Part shown: positions 34,197-44,146 of the stretch, piece after piece
How positions within the stretch are numbered: the stretch's first letter is position 1
Layout: every line of letters begins with the position of its first letter
Assembly: GCA_020628375.1 (NCBI GenBank)
Contig: JAHDFD010000004.1
Coordinates: 1-64,000, forward strand
DNA: 64,000 nucleotides
From: Chitinophagales bacterium
GTDB lineage: Bacteria; Bacteroidota; Bacteroidia; Chitinophagales; UBA2359
Direction: 5' to 3'
Notes under the pieces: model-generated
What the model was told of the DNA's origin: nothing
Seen by the model: the letters and a program-made list of their open reading frames with translations, nothing else
Databases searched by the model: none
Made by a program: the position numbers and the translations under genes

Positions 34197-35936
34197 TTAT
34201 TCTACAGATTCTAATTCCATAGTCCACCAAGCGGTACCATCACCTGCAATATCAACTGCTATGGTCATTTTTGAAATACCTGGTGCAGAAGCAAAATCAA
34301 TTACCTGATAGGTTATTTCTGAAGGAATATTCACATCGGCACAGCTTACTTCTCCACCGTTGAAACCTTTATTAAAACCAAGGAATGCTCCCTGACCACT
34401 TACTGTGATCGTAGCACCAATACCTTCACCTGCCACAGAATAAGCATGGTTTCCTGAAGCGTAAGCTTCAAAACCAGCAGATAAATCGCCTTCATCGATA
34501 CAAGCAACTGGTCCACAAACAAAGTCATCAGCAAAAACATCTCCTTTAGAATCATAGTTAAAATCTCCATTATCGAAGAAAATAAATTCATCGTCCATTT
34601 GACATCCTCGATCTGCGAAAATATCAAACTCAGCACCTGCTGTCCACCAGCTTCCATCTCCGGCGCCTGGACCAACATAGTAAGGTGTACTTCCTGAAAG
34701 TGTCCACGCTTTACCATCTGCTGAACTTATTGCCGACGCAGAAAACTCTTCTGAACCAATAATGATCGTTTGAGTAGCTGTAGCTGTAAGACCGTTATCG
34801 TCGGTAACCGTAAGTGTTACGGTATATTCTCCTTCTGCTGCATAAGTGTGTACAGGACTTTCATCTGTTGAAGTTGCTCCATCACCAAAATCCCAGAAGT
34901 AAGATGTTGCATTACCTGAGAAATTATTGAAAGTGTATGTTAAGCCATCGGCACTATAATTAAAGCCAGCTGTTGGCAATGATGTTGGAATTTCAGGTAA
35001 ATTAGATTCATCATCATAGCTAACAAGGAAGAATGTCCAGGCACCACTACCATCCAATAATTCAATTGCAATATGTAATGAATCAGCAACTTCCCCTTCT
35101 ACCAGGTTCAATATTCTGTAAGCTTTTGATTGTTCAGGAATACCACTATCTCCTAATTCTGTTTTATTGGCTAAACCAATATAAGCTCCAAGTCCATTCA
35201 ATACTAAGCTATTCGTTGTTGATTCGTATTCGTAAGTGTAATCACCACCATTACCGAAAGCTTCAACAGAACTTCCATTAGAAGCAGTTAAAGTTTCTGT
35301 TGATTCGTCAAAACAGCCACCCGGATTATCGGCTAACCAGCCTCCAAATTCTTGTTCATCGATATATAGTGTATTGTTAGAGTCGAATTCAAAAGTACCG
35401 TCTGCGTGGAAAGTGTATTTATCATCTAATACACAAGGACGATCGCCCAATGGAGCAATACCACCAAGATTCCACCATTGTACATCACCTGCTACCGGTC
35501 CGATTCCCAGAGCAACACCTTCACGTTGTAGATACCATGTTTTACTGCTTGTTCCAGATAAAAGTTGTATTTGTCCTTCTGCAGAAACTAAAGTTATTGA
35601 TTGTGTTTGTGTTGAAGATTCTCCGTTTCCGGTAACTGTTAAACTTACTTCATAAGTTCCAGCTTCAGCATAAGTATGCGTTGTAGAAATTTCTGAAGAG
35701 GTGTTACCGTCACCAAAATTCCAGACATGTGTTTCAGCATTATTAGAATAGTTCAGAAAATTAACTTCCAAACTATTATCACTAGACACATTGTATTGGA
35801 AACTTGCAACTGGAGAGGTACTTTCTCCACCTCCATCATCGTCTTTCTTACAACCAGAATTCAACACTATGCCCAATAAGGCAACTAGTATTAATGTCCA
35901 TCTTGTATGGAACATTAGTTGTGTTAGATTTTTCAT
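34197..35936 (-). CDS. PKD-domain surface glycan-binding lipoprotein (SusE/F position)
   Basis: A 579-residue lipoprotein (lipobox LNSGC, Cys about 29) encoded directly after susD. It contains two similar halves, each a PKD domain (about 40-115 with HVWNFGDGNTSSE; about 325-400 with YFWDFGDGATSTDE) followed by an all-beta module. Those modules share the order 'W-x-L ... G-x-G...WW ... DD(K/E)(Y/F)xF...G-x-F-x-x-(D/Y)(S)', consistent with an internal duplication. Aromatic residues are abundant. In beta-glucan loci of marine Bacteroidota, PKD lipoproteins at this position bind laminarin at the surface. The role here is inferred from architecture and position. Confidence 0.82.
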   Translation of the reverse strand: MKNLTQLMFHTRWTLILVALLGIVLNSGCKKDDDGGGESTSPVASFQYNVSSDNSLEVNFLNYSNNAETHVWNFGDGNTSSEISTTHTYAEAGTYEVSLTVTGNGESSTQTQSITLVSAEGQIQLLSGTSSKTWYLQREGVALGIGPVAGDVQWWNLGGIAPLGDRPCVLDDKYTFHADGTFEFDSNNTLYIDEQEFGGWLADNPGGCFDESTETLTASNGSSVEAFGNGGDYTYEYESTTNSLVLNGLGAYIGLANKTELGDSGIPEQSKAYRILNLVEGEVADSLHIAIELLDGSGAWTFFLVSYDDESNLPEIPTSLPTAGFNYSADGLTYTFNNFSGNATSYFWDFGDGATSTDESPVHTYAAEGEYTVTLTVTDDNGLTATATQTIIIGSEEFSASAISSADGKAWTLSGSTPYYVGPGAGDGSWWTAGAEFDIFADRGCQMDDEFIFFDNGDFNYDSKGDVFADDFVCGPVACIDEGDLSAGFEAYASGNHAYSVAGEGIGATITVSGQGAFLGFNKGFNGGEVSCADVNIPSEITYQVIDFASAPGISKMTIAVDIAGDGTAWWTMELESVE

Positions 35937-36009
35937 TTTTTGTTAGTTTAATGTTTAACTTAAAAGATTTTTATTAATTACTTTCTATTTGGGTTTTGGT
36001 TTTACTATA

Positions 36010-36027
36010 GACGTTATATATAACGTC
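36010..36027. promoter_or_regulatory. 18-bp perfect palindrome between susD and the PKD gene
   Basis: GACGTTATATATAACGTC is a perfect palindrome in the 212-base space between susD and the PKD lipoprotein gene. It could be a protein-binding site or a small hairpin in the leader of the downstream gene. Confidence 0.45.
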
Positions 36028-36034
36028 TCCACCT

Positions 36035-36096
36035 CGACAAGTATCAGCCTCCACAAGTCAGTATCAACAAGTGTCAGTCTACACAAATATCAGTCT
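36035..36096. repeat. Four degenerate 14-16-bp tandem repeats
   Basis: Units of the type CAACAAGTGTCAGTCT occur four times: 36035-36050, 36051-36064 (two bases shorter), 36065-36080 and 36081-36096. They lie in the untranslated space downstream of susD. No function is evident. Confidence 0.6.
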
Positions 36097-36148
36097 TCAA
36101 ATCTATAACAGTTTTTCCTCTCATTTAGACCTGTTATTACTATTCTTT

Positions 36149-37816
36149 TCAGAACAAGCTTGCATCGGGATATTCAGTAAGATTAGGAGCAACTGATAAT
36201 TCTTCTAAAGCAATAGGTAACCATAAATGTTTATCAGAAAAGTTGGCTGCTTTTTCATCAGAGAACAAATCAGCAGATGCACGTCCTGAACGAACAAGAT
36301 CGTACCAACGATCTCCTTCCATAGCAAATTCAGCACGACGTTCATACCATATTTGCTCAAGCAGGCTCCAGTTATTATTACTCATTGATTCTTGTGTAGT
36401 AATAAAATCACCATTGTTATCGCCTGGCCCTGCCGCACGTTCTCTAACTATATCTATATACTCCATTGCCATTGCATCACTTCCACTACCTCGGTGTAAA
36501 GCTTCGGCTAACATTAATAATACATCAGCATAACGAATAATATACGTGTTACCATCTTTTGTTAAGTCCAATGTTCCTCCGTTAACATTAATAGCATCTA
36601 CTTTAATAGTATCCTCACCTTCTACAATTTCTCCACCATTATATAATTTATAGTTTGCATATTTCTCCTGAAAGAAACCCGTGTAATCTAACAGATTATT
36701 TTGTGTCAAATCAATCACCACATCACATGATTTTCCTGAAGCAACAATTTCACTATTCAATTCTGCAACTGTAGTAATGGCTACATCACGGCGATAGGTA
36801 TCGTCGCTTTTGAAATGGTTGTATAACTTTTCGGTAGGCAGCATGAATCCCCAACCAGCGGTATAATCAGGGTGATTATCACATAAACCTCGAATTCCGC
36901 AAAGTTGAATAATACCGTTTCCATCGATTCCTTCAAACCAAACCCAGTCACTTGGAAATAAATTGCTATGTTGTGCTTCGAATACTGATTCTGTTTCAAG
37001 ATTTTTTACACCAAAACCAAACAAACTCTGAAAATCATCTTCTAATTGATAAACTCCTGAATCAACTACTTGTTGAAGTGCCTGTGCTGCCAAATCGAAT
37101 TTTGCAGGATCATCGCCATCCATGTCTGCCCAGTATAAGTAAGCTTTCCCCAATAAAGCCAGTGCTGTTCCTCTACTTGCTCTTCCAGCTTCTGCCGAGC
37201 TCAGGCTTTCCGGTAGTATGGCTGCAGCTTCTTCGAGATCGGTTGTAATTGCCTCAAAAACTTCATCCATTGTATTTCTTGACAAATCACTTTCTCCCGG
37301 AGCCAACAAAGTAGTAACTACCGGAATAGGACCAAAGTGTTTAAATAATTCGAAGTGATAATAAGCTCTTAAGAATTTTGCCTCTGCTTTATATCTGTCA
37401 ATCAATTCCGATTCTACTCTTGCATTTTCCAAAACCGTATTCGCTCTGAAAATACCAATATAATTTCTTCGATAAATAGGATGAACTACCGTATTGGTAT
37501 TGGTATTGGTAAAATCATCGAATTCTTGCCAGCCGGGCTGATCGTTATTCGATTGATCACCACCTGCATTCGCATTATCGGAACGTATTTCTCCGTACAT
37601 AACATAAGAGATCCACTGTCCGAATGCCATTGACCAACCAATAGGATCGTAAGCTGAAACAGTTGCAGCAAACACCTGTTCTTCGGTTATAAAAAAGTTA
37701 CTCGATAAATATTCATTTACCGGCTCAACATCCAATATGCTCTCACTGCATCCAGTTGGCAATAAACTTAAACAAGTTAAGAAAAAAAGTTGTACCGAAA
37801 TTATTTTCTTTTTCAT
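36149..37816 (-). CDS. SusD/RagB-family nutrient-binding lipoprotein
   Basis: A 555-residue surface lipoprotein (lipobox LPTGC, Cys about 23) that binds glycan and forms the lid of the SusC porin. The N-terminal ESILDVEPVNEYLSSNFFITEEQVFAA stretch is typical, as are YRRNYIGIFRANTVLENA, KAEAKFLRAYYHFELFKHFGPIPV, and the C-terminal IWYERRAEFAMEGDRWYDLVRSG. TPR-like helices frame the ligand-binding face. It follows susC by about 80 bases. The glucan specificity is inferred from the neighbouring GH16 and GH3 genes. Confidence 0.95.
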   Translation of the reverse strand: MKKKIISVQLFFLTCLSLLPTGCSESILDVEPVNEYLSSNFFITEEQVFAATVSAYDPIGWSMAFGQWISYVMYGEIRSDNANAGGDQSNNDQPGWQEFDDFTNTNTNTVVHPIYRRNYIGIFRANTVLENARVESELIDRYKAEAKFLRAYYHFELFKHFGPIPVVTTLLAPGESDLSRNTMDEVFEAITTDLEEAAAILPESLSSAEAGRASRGTALALLGKAYLYWADMDGDDPAKFDLAAQALQQVVDSGVYQLEDDFQSLFGFGVKNLETESVFEAQHSNLFPSDWVWFEGIDGNGIIQLCGIRGLCDNHPDYTAGWGFMLPTEKLYNHFKSDDTYRRDVAITTVAELNSEIVASGKSCDVVIDLTQNNLLDYTGFFQEKYANYKLYNGGEIVEGEDTIKVDAINVNGGTLDLTKDGNTYIIRYADVLLMLAEALHRGSGSDAMAMEYIDIVRERAAGPGDNNGDFITTQESMSNNNWSLLEQIWYERRAEFAMEGDRWYDLVRSGRASADLFSDEKAANFSDKHLWLPIALEELSVAPNLTEYPDASLF

Positions 37817-37897
37817 ATTGCTGAGTTTGAATAATTGTACATATAGTTTAACAATGAAATGCTATTCACTGTTTATCTTAGTAAATTCTAATTGCTT

Positions 37898-40800
37898 TTA
37901 GAAAGTTATGGTTAATCCTCCACCAAACGATTTATTATTCGGGTAGAAGCCTTTATCAATACCAGTATCCAGTATCCAGCCATTCGTTCCAATATCGGGA
38001 TCGAAGCCTTCATAACCTGTAATGGTTAATAAGTTATTTGCAGTAAAGTAAATTCGTAGTCCCTGCATCTTAATTTTGGAAATAATAGATTTAGGTAAAC
38101 TATAACCCACCTGTAAATTTCTCAATCTTAGGAATGAACCATCACTAAGATAGAAGTCTGACGGACGTTGGTTATTATTTACATCATTTGAAACCAATCG
38201 CGGATATTCGTCGCTTGGATTTAGTGGTGACCAACTGTCGAGCCAGAAATCCTGATAATTGGTAAAAGTTATATCCGATCTTTCATAAGTTCTATATATC
38301 TGATGTCCTATCTGAGCAGCGAATATGGCACTTAGATCAATACCTTTAAATCCTGCATTCAGTGAAAGTCCAATAATATGTTTTGGCCAAGGAGAACCGA
38401 TATCAGTAATATCATCACTATTGATTTCTCCATCGTTATTGGTATCTACAAATCGGATATCACCTGGTTGTGCATTTGGTTGTAAAGGAATACCATTACT
38501 GTTAATATGACTGAACACTTCTCCCTGAGACTGAAAGATACCATCGGTTACATAGCCTACAAAATGCCCAACAGGAAAATCTTCAGTCATACGTGTAATC
38601 GGTGTATTTCGTACCGGCCAAGACCAACCTTGTATAAAACCGCTTTCTCCGGCAACTTTTATTACTTTATTTTTGAAATGCGTATAGGTAAGGTTCGTAT
38701 TCAAAGTAAAATCACCTGCTCTTAAACGATGCCCCAATGCCAATTCAATTCCCTGATTACGTATTTCTCCTAAGTTACTTGTAGGATTATTGGTTGCTCC
38801 GATATAGCCCGGAATAATTTCCTGCATAAGCAGATCTTTGGTTGTTTTACGATAAAAATCAGCTTCAAAGTTTACTTTTCCATCGAAGAACTCCATTTCT
38901 ACACCTATATCGATCTGTTCGCTTTCTTCCCACTTCACATCAGGATTAGGAGGTGTTGCCAAGGCAGAACCATAATTAAGTGCCTGATCCTGTCCGAAAG
39001 GATAAGTAAATACATTTTGAATGGTTGCTGCATAGCTTAAAGCCGGAATCCTGTCATTTCCGTTACGTCCCCAACTCACTTTAACTTTCAAAAAGTCTAA
39101 GACATTGTTTTCCGGGAAGAAAGGCTCTTTACTAACGACCCATCCGGCAGAGAAAGAAGGGAAGATTCCCCAACGATTATTTTCTCCGAAATTAGAAGAA
39201 CCATCACGACGTAAAGTTGCCGTGAACAAGTATTTTTTCTTAAAATCATATCTTACACGACCGAAATAAGATAATAAACGATATTTAACATCGCCTGTAC
39301 CATAAGAAAGTTCTGTTGTATCTGCTCCGGCATTAACATATTGCCAGTTATCATCGAATTGTACTGCTTCTGGAATATTATTACTGGAGCCTCCGGCAGA
39401 TTCCCCGGTATATCCTCGGTAAGATGTTCCTAATACAAAATCGGTGTTGTGTATATTCTTGAAAGATTTATTGTAGTTAAAATAGTTTTCTAGTTGAACA
39501 GACTGATTAATACCATAACCCTGAGAAACCCCATTTTGTACATTTATGAATGAAGGGTGAAACTCATAAGCCGGTGTAAAACTTCTGAAATTGAACCAAC
39601 CTAATTCCAAACCGGCATCAGATCGGAAAGTAAGTCCTTCGATCGGACTTATTTCGAGATATACATTTCCTTTTACCTGATCGGCATGCCCATTACCATT
39701 GGCAAGGAATAAACGGCTAAGGGGATTAATGTATTCTTTTTGCACCCATCTTGACTGTTCAAAACCGTATTGTTTATCTTCATTATAAACACCTGTAATC
39801 GGATCGTAAGCAAAGGCATCTGAAATTACAGAGCCAAAAGCATTGTTTACGCCAATATTTGAATTTTCAGTTCTGTTGAAGAATATGTTCTCTCCAACTT
39901 TAATGTATTTATTGATCTCTTTTTCGGAATTAACACGCGCTGAATAACGTTTGTAATTTGATTTTTCTCCACCAATAACACCATTCTGATCCCAGTATTC
40001 AAGAGAAAGGAAAGCATTTTTCGTTGTTGCTGAGATTCTGTGGTTTTGAATAAGTGCCGGTTCAAAAATAACATCCATCCAATCTGTATTTGGAAGCCCT
40101 TCTGTTCCTGCCTGCGGAAAACCTAGTGCATCTAAAGAGGCTAACTGGTTACTATTGGCAAATTTTTCACGTGTGAGGGTGATATAATCATCAGTATCTA
40201 ACATTTTAGGCAACCTCCACGGATTCGATATAGAAGTAAAACCATCGTAAGTTATGTTTCCACTTCCTTCTTTTTTTCCTTTTTTGGTTGTTACAATTAC
40301 CACTCCATTAGCGGCTCTTGCTCCATAAATAGCGGTTGAGGCTGCATCTTTTAAAACATCTACCGATTCGATATCACCTGGTGCGATATTATCAAGATTG
40401 AAAACCTGTAGTCCATCTACGATATACAAAGGTGAATTATCGCCATTCGTACTTACCCCACGAATGAGTAATGTTTTCGATGCACCTGGCTGACCTGAAG
40501 ATTCATTTACAACTAAACCTGTTACTTGCCCTTCGAGCGCTGTACTTACATCCTGTACTTTAAAGCCTTCAATATCTTTTGCTTCTATTTTAGAAATGGC
40601 ACCCGTAGAAACTTTCTTTTCCTGACGACCATAGCCAATAACGACAAATTCTTCGAGTAATTGAGCATCGCTAGATAAACGGATATTCTGCACTCCAGCA
40701 TTCTGAACAATGTGTTCTTTGGTGATATAACCAACATAAGAAATCACTAAGGTATCATTGATGGCTACATTCCTGATCTGGAATCGACCATCGATATCTG

Positions 40801-40963
40801 TAGCAGCACCATTATCGGTATTTTTTACAATGACAGTTGCACCAATGAGCGGTTCATCCGTTTCGTCGATAATAATTCCTTCAATGTCAATTTTCTGGGC
40901 AAAAGCAGTAAGGGAAGTAAAGAGTAGCATTAAGCCCCAATACAGTCTGAATTTACGATGCAC
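37898..40963 (-). CDS. SusC/RagA TonB-linked outer-membrane glycan transporter
   Basis: A 1,021-residue TonB-dependent porin. Signal peptide MHRKFRLYWGLMLLFTSLTA (cleavage near FAQ), carboxypeptidase-like regulatory domain (about 25-100, IIIDETDEPLIGATVIVK), TonB-box-like region with EEFVVIGYGRQEKKVSTGAI, plug domain with TLLIRGVSTNGDNSPLYIVDG, then the 22-strand barrel. It imports oligosaccharides captured by SusD using TonB energy. The frame starts at GTG 40963, which preserves the Lys/Arg-rich start of the signal peptide. It is first in the leftward locus. Confidence 0.96.
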   Translation of the reverse strand: MHRKFRLYWGLMLLFTSLTAFAQKIDIEGIIIDETDEPLIGATVIVKNTDNGAATDIDGRFQIRNVAINDTLVISYVGYITKEHIVQNAGVQNIRLSSDAQLLEEFVVIGYGRQEKKVSTGAISKIEAKDIEGFKVQDVSTALEGQVTGLVVNESSGQPGASKTLLIRGVSTNGDNSPLYIVDGLQVFNLDNIAPGDIESVDVLKDAASTAIYGARAANGVVIVTTKKGKKEGSGNITYDGFTSISNPWRLPKMLDTDDYITLTREKFANSNQLASLDALGFPQAGTEGLPNTDWMDVIFEPALIQNHRISATTKNAFLSLEYWDQNGVIGGEKSNYKRYSARVNSEKEINKYIKVGENIFFNRTENSNIGVNNAFGSVISDAFAYDPITGVYNEDKQYGFEQSRWVQKEYINPLSRLFLANGNGHADQVKGNVYLEISPIEGLTFRSDAGLELGWFNFRSFTPAYEFHPSFINVQNGVSQGYGINQSVQLENYFNYNKSFKNIHNTDFVLGTSYRGYTGESAGGSSNNIPEAVQFDDNWQYVNAGADTTELSYGTGDVKYRLLSYFGRVRYDFKKKYLFTATLRRDGSSNFGENNRWGIFPSFSAGWVVSKEPFFPENNVLDFLKVKVSWGRNGNDRIPALSYAATIQNVFTYPFGQDQALNYGSALATPPNPDVKWEESEQIDIGVEMEFFDGKVNFEADFYRKTTKDLLMQEIIPGYIGATNNPTSNLGEIRNQGIELALGHRLRAGDFTLNTNLTYTHFKNKVIKVAGESGFIQGWSWPVRNTPITRMTEDFPVGHFVGYVTDGIFQSQGEVFSHINSNGIPLQPNAQPGDIRFVDTNNDGEINSDDITDIGSPWPKHIIGLSLNAGFKGIDLSAIFAAQIGHQIYRTYERSDITFTNYQDFWLDSWSPLNPSDEYPRLVSNDVNNNQRPSDFYLSDGSFLRLRNLQVGYSLPKSIISKIKMQGLRIYFTANNLLTITGYEGFDPDIGTNGWILDTGIDKGFYPNNKSFGGGLTITF

Positions 40964-40981
40964 TTTTCTATAATTTTAAAC

Positions 40982-40989
40982 CAAATTTA
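40982..40989 (-). promoter_or_regulatory. Candidate -7 box for the glucan locus
   Basis: On the minus strand TAAATTTG matches TAnnTTTG and lies 18 bases before the GTG of susC. No TTG is seen at the ideal upstream distance, so the call is tentative. Confidence 0.35.
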
Positions 40990-41252
40990 AAAATAGGTGA
41001 ATTTAATCAGATACAACTATAATTCAGTAAATTAATATATTTTTTGTTTAAGAAAACTGTACTCCAAGTAAATATTCTTTAACAGACGCCTTTCTCAATT
41101 CAAAAAAATGAAAATGAAACTTTATGTAAACAACTCTTATATGACAAAAAATTCCAACTCACCGAGTTTCAGGTATCCGTTGGCCCGGAGACACAACGAT
41201 GGTAAACAAATGTAAGTAGTATGACTCTAAATGAGTTGTCAGAGAGAAACTA

Positions 41253-43934
41253 CTAATAGTCTTTGGTTTTCAATTCGCGAATATTATCAGCAGGGGTTAA
41301 TTTAACAAGCTTGGTCTTAGGTTCACCGACGGGCAGCGTAAAAGAGAATGTTGAGCCATACCCTTCTTCAGATTCGATGAAAGTTTCCCCTTCGTAATGA
41401 TCGATTATTCTTTTGCAAGTAGCTAAACCAATACCACTGCCTTCATACTTAGAGCTCGGATTAAATCGTCTGAATAATTCAAATAGTTTTGGTATATTTT
41501 CATCAGATATTCCTATTCCATTATCGGTAATGTTTATTCTGTAATATCCTTTTTCTTCAGCAGGTTCACCAATAATTTTAATAGACGGTGTAATACCAGG
41601 TTTTTGGAACTTCAGGCTATTGCCAATAAAATTCTGGAAAAGCTGTGCTATTAATTCAGGATGCCCTTTAACTGAAGTAAGTTTATCTACTTCAATTTTG
41701 GCATTTTTTTCGAGTACAACACTTGCCAGACTATTCTTTACTTTTTCGACTATTTCATTCAGGTTTACATTTTCTGATGCTGGTAAATTTTTGTCGATTT
41801 TTGAGAATTTAAGCAGTGCATTGATCATTTTCTGAAGACGATCGGCATCGTTGTTTATAAATTGAAAATATTCCAGATCCGTTTCATCAAGTCGATCTTT
41901 GTTTTTGCGCATTAACAGATCACTGAAGCTAGAAATAGACCGCAGTGGTGCTTTAAGATCGTGTGCTGCCACCGAAGCAAAGTTTTCAAGTGAAACATTT
42001 GCTTCTTTAAGTTTCTGATTGGCATTTTCATAATCTTTATTTATTACTTTCAGTTGCTTATTCACATCTTCGAGCTGAAAGTTAGCACTCCCTAATTGTT
42101 TGTTAGAATCTTCGAGCTGAAGATTTAGTTCTGATAATTTTTTATTATTTCTACTTTTCCATCTCAGATTGCGATAGGTAAAGATAATTCCTCCCAAAAG
42201 TGATAGTGCCAATAAGCCTAAGAAACCCAGTTGTGCTGTTCTTTGCTTTCCTTTTTCTTGAAGTATATTTATAGAATGATCTTTGTTCAGCATTTCTTTT
42301 TCGTAAGTATAAAATGCCTGAAGTTTAGATATTTGCTTCAGTTTTGCAGCATTGAAAAGCGTATCCTGAATGGCTTTATTTTCTTCGTGATATTTAAGTC
42401 CTTCCTCAAAATTCCCTACACTTTTATAGGCCTGATGTAAGCACTGGCAATTATTACCAAGCAGTTCTATATGTTTGATCTCTTTAGCTATTTCATACCC
42501 TTTCTTACAGCTATCTATTGCAGCCTCATATTTATTTTCTATAGTTAATAGCTTACCAATATCAGCATAGTTCATTGCCTGAAAAGATTGTTTTGAAAGA
42601 TCTAATGAGCGATCGTGGCTAGATTGGTAGCTGATTTGAGCATTATTCAAATACTTATAGTCTGTATTTATATCGCCTATTAAATTTAAGTTGCGTATAA
42701 TATCATCAACAGCATTTAACTGATCACATATTTCATTACAGTTTTCTATATCTTTAATAGCTTTTGAAGGCTTTTTTTCTTCGAGATACAGTTTTGCTCT
42801 ATTACTGTGTATTCTAGCTTGTTCTTTTAATAGCTTATTTTCTTTAGCGATCTTAAATCCTTTTTTAAATGTTTTATGTGCTTCTTCAAATTCTTTTACC
42901 GAAAGATTAAGAATTGCCATTCCTGTATAACTATCAACTTGTCTTTTCTTATCATCTATTTTTTCTGAACGCTTTAGTGCTTCCAAATGGTTTTCCAGGC
43001 TTTGCTGAGTAATTCCTACTATTTGAAATATTTCACCTATTCCATTTTTAGCGTCGATAAAGCACGTATCACTTTTTACCTTTTCTGCCTCATCTAGCCA
43101 ATCTTCTCTGAAATCGAGTGCATCTTCATACAGATCGTAACCAAAGAAAAAATTACCTGCTTCGCTGTATGCTTGCATTTTTTTCTGAATATTTTCGGCA
43201 TTAGCTATAAAGTCTTCATGAATTTTTCTGGCTTTTTCAGGTTCCTTATTTTTAATATAGGCATGTGCTAGCTTTTCTCTAAGATCTTTTAATTTCTCTT
43301 TATCTTCAGATGCTTCCGCTTCCTTTTCAGCCAGTAAATAATTTTCTACAGCTAGCGATGGAATCGCATTTTTCGATTTACTGTAAAAATCTCCTAGTTC
43401 TTCCGGCGATAGTTCTTCATTCTCTGTTTTGTTAACAAGCTGCTCATTAGTCTTTAATTCATGATTTGCTTCTTTAGCCTTTTGAATACCTGAATTATCA
43501 GACTTCTTATTTATTAAATCCGGGCTATTAGATGATGCTGATCTTTGAGGCTTTGTTTCACTTGTTTTGACTTTGTTACGCTTATTATTTTCAACAACTT
43601 TATTCCTAGCGTTATTTGCTTTTTCAGCACCTGCATTATCTGTGGAACTTTGTGAACGCAATGCTTTTAATCGAACTAAGCCTAATTCATTTCCAGTTTG
43701 TTGTGCTTTTTGAATACTCACCTCCAGAAATTCGGTAAGAAAAGGATGTTTATGCTGATACATATATTTACCTATGACAAAGGCAGTATCAGCGTTACTA
43801 GTAAATTTGAATATCTCTTTTTTCGAGGTAGATTTTATTTGTTCTACTTCAAAGGTGGTGAATTGAGCAAAGCTATTAAAGGATATGTTCAACAACACAA
43901 ACAAAAGAGCGACCGTAAAGTTAAAAAATTTCAT
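41253..43934 (-). CDS. TPR-containing membrane sensor histidine kinase
   Basis: An 893-residue kinase. A signal peptide (MKFFNFTVALLFVLLNISFN) leads to a large extracytoplasmic region with a Lys/Asn/Ser-rich linker (about 100-170) and TPR helices (about 180-540). One transmembrane helix (570-588) and a coiled coil (about 600-650) lead to the HisKA H-box ASVAAHDLKAPLRSI with His658 and a complete ATPase domain (N-box NFIGNSLKF, DNGIG near 805, GSGIGLATCKRI). It autophosphorylates on His658 and passes phosphate to a response regulator, none of which is in the window. It lies 289 bases upstream of susC on the same strand, so it could sense nutrient state, but that is only a positional hint. Confidence 0.9.
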   Translation of the reverse strand: MKFFNFTVALLFVLLNISFNSFAQFTTFEVEQIKSTSKKEIFKFTSNADTAFVIGKYMYQHKHPFLTEFLEVSIQKAQQTGNELGLVRLKALRSQSSTDNAGAEKANNARNKVVENNKRNKVKTSETKPQRSASSNSPDLINKKSDNSGIQKAKEANHELKTNEQLVNKTENEELSPEELGDFYSKSKNAIPSLAVENYLLAEKEAEASEDKEKLKDLREKLAHAYIKNKEPEKARKIHEDFIANAENIQKKMQAYSEAGNFFFGYDLYEDALDFREDWLDEAEKVKSDTCFIDAKNGIGEIFQIVGITQQSLENHLEALKRSEKIDDKKRQVDSYTGMAILNLSVKEFEEAHKTFKKGFKIAKENKLLKEQARIHSNRAKLYLEEKKPSKAIKDIENCNEICDQLNAVDDIIRNLNLIGDINTDYKYLNNAQISYQSSHDRSLDLSKQSFQAMNYADIGKLLTIENKYEAAIDSCKKGYEIAKEIKHIELLGNNCQCLHQAYKSVGNFEEGLKYHEENKAIQDTLFNAAKLKQISKLQAFYTYEKEMLNKDHSINILQEKGKQRTAQLGFLGLLALSLLGGIIFTYRNLRWKSRNNKKLSELNLQLEDSNKQLGSANFQLEDVNKQLKVINKDYENANQKLKEANVSLENFASVAAHDLKAPLRSISSFSDLLMRKNKDRLDETDLEYFQFINNDADRLQKMINALLKFSKIDKNLPASENVNLNEIVEKVKNSLASVVLEKNAKIEVDKLTSVKGHPELIAQLFQNFIGNSLKFQKPGITPSIKIIGEPAEEKGYYRINITDNGIGISDENIPKLFELFRRFNPSSKYEGSGIGLATCKRIIDHYEGETFIESEEGYGSTFSFTLPVGEPKTKLVKLTPADNIRELKTKDY

Positions 43935-44115
43935 ATTCGTAGAAGTTTTTGATCTTGTTCAGCAAGTATTTATAATACCCATTCATTGATATTGGAACAA
44001 TTACAAAATATTACGATATATGAAATATATTGTTTCAAATAACATAGTAATTCAATCAGGTTCATCCAATTTATGAACAGCCTTATTTTTAACGCATTGC
44101 TAAGCATGTAAAGGC

Positions 44116-44123
44116 TAACTTTG
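44116..44123 (+). promoter_or_regulatory. Candidate -7 box for rbfA
   Basis: TAACTTTG matches TAnnTTTG, with a TTG 16 bases upstream (44097-44099 region) and the rbfA ATG 23 bases downstream. Spacing is slightly short but otherwise fits a Bacteroidota promoter. Confidence 0.5.
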
Positions 44124-44146
44124 TAGTCTGTTATAATTTTATATAA

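Noticed and set aside
36010-36096. Palindrome plus repeats as an integration (att) site
   Set aside because: No integrase, tRNA or second copy of the repeat is found, and the surrounding genes form an intact operon.
41140-41214. 24-codon ORF between the histidine kinase and susC
   Set aside because: Too short, no promoter-like box, no recognisable product.
41253-43934. Hybrid two-component (HTCS) regulator of the glucan locus
   Set aside because: The protein ends after the ATPase domain; no receiver or AraC-type domain is present and the sensor part is TPR, not propeller.
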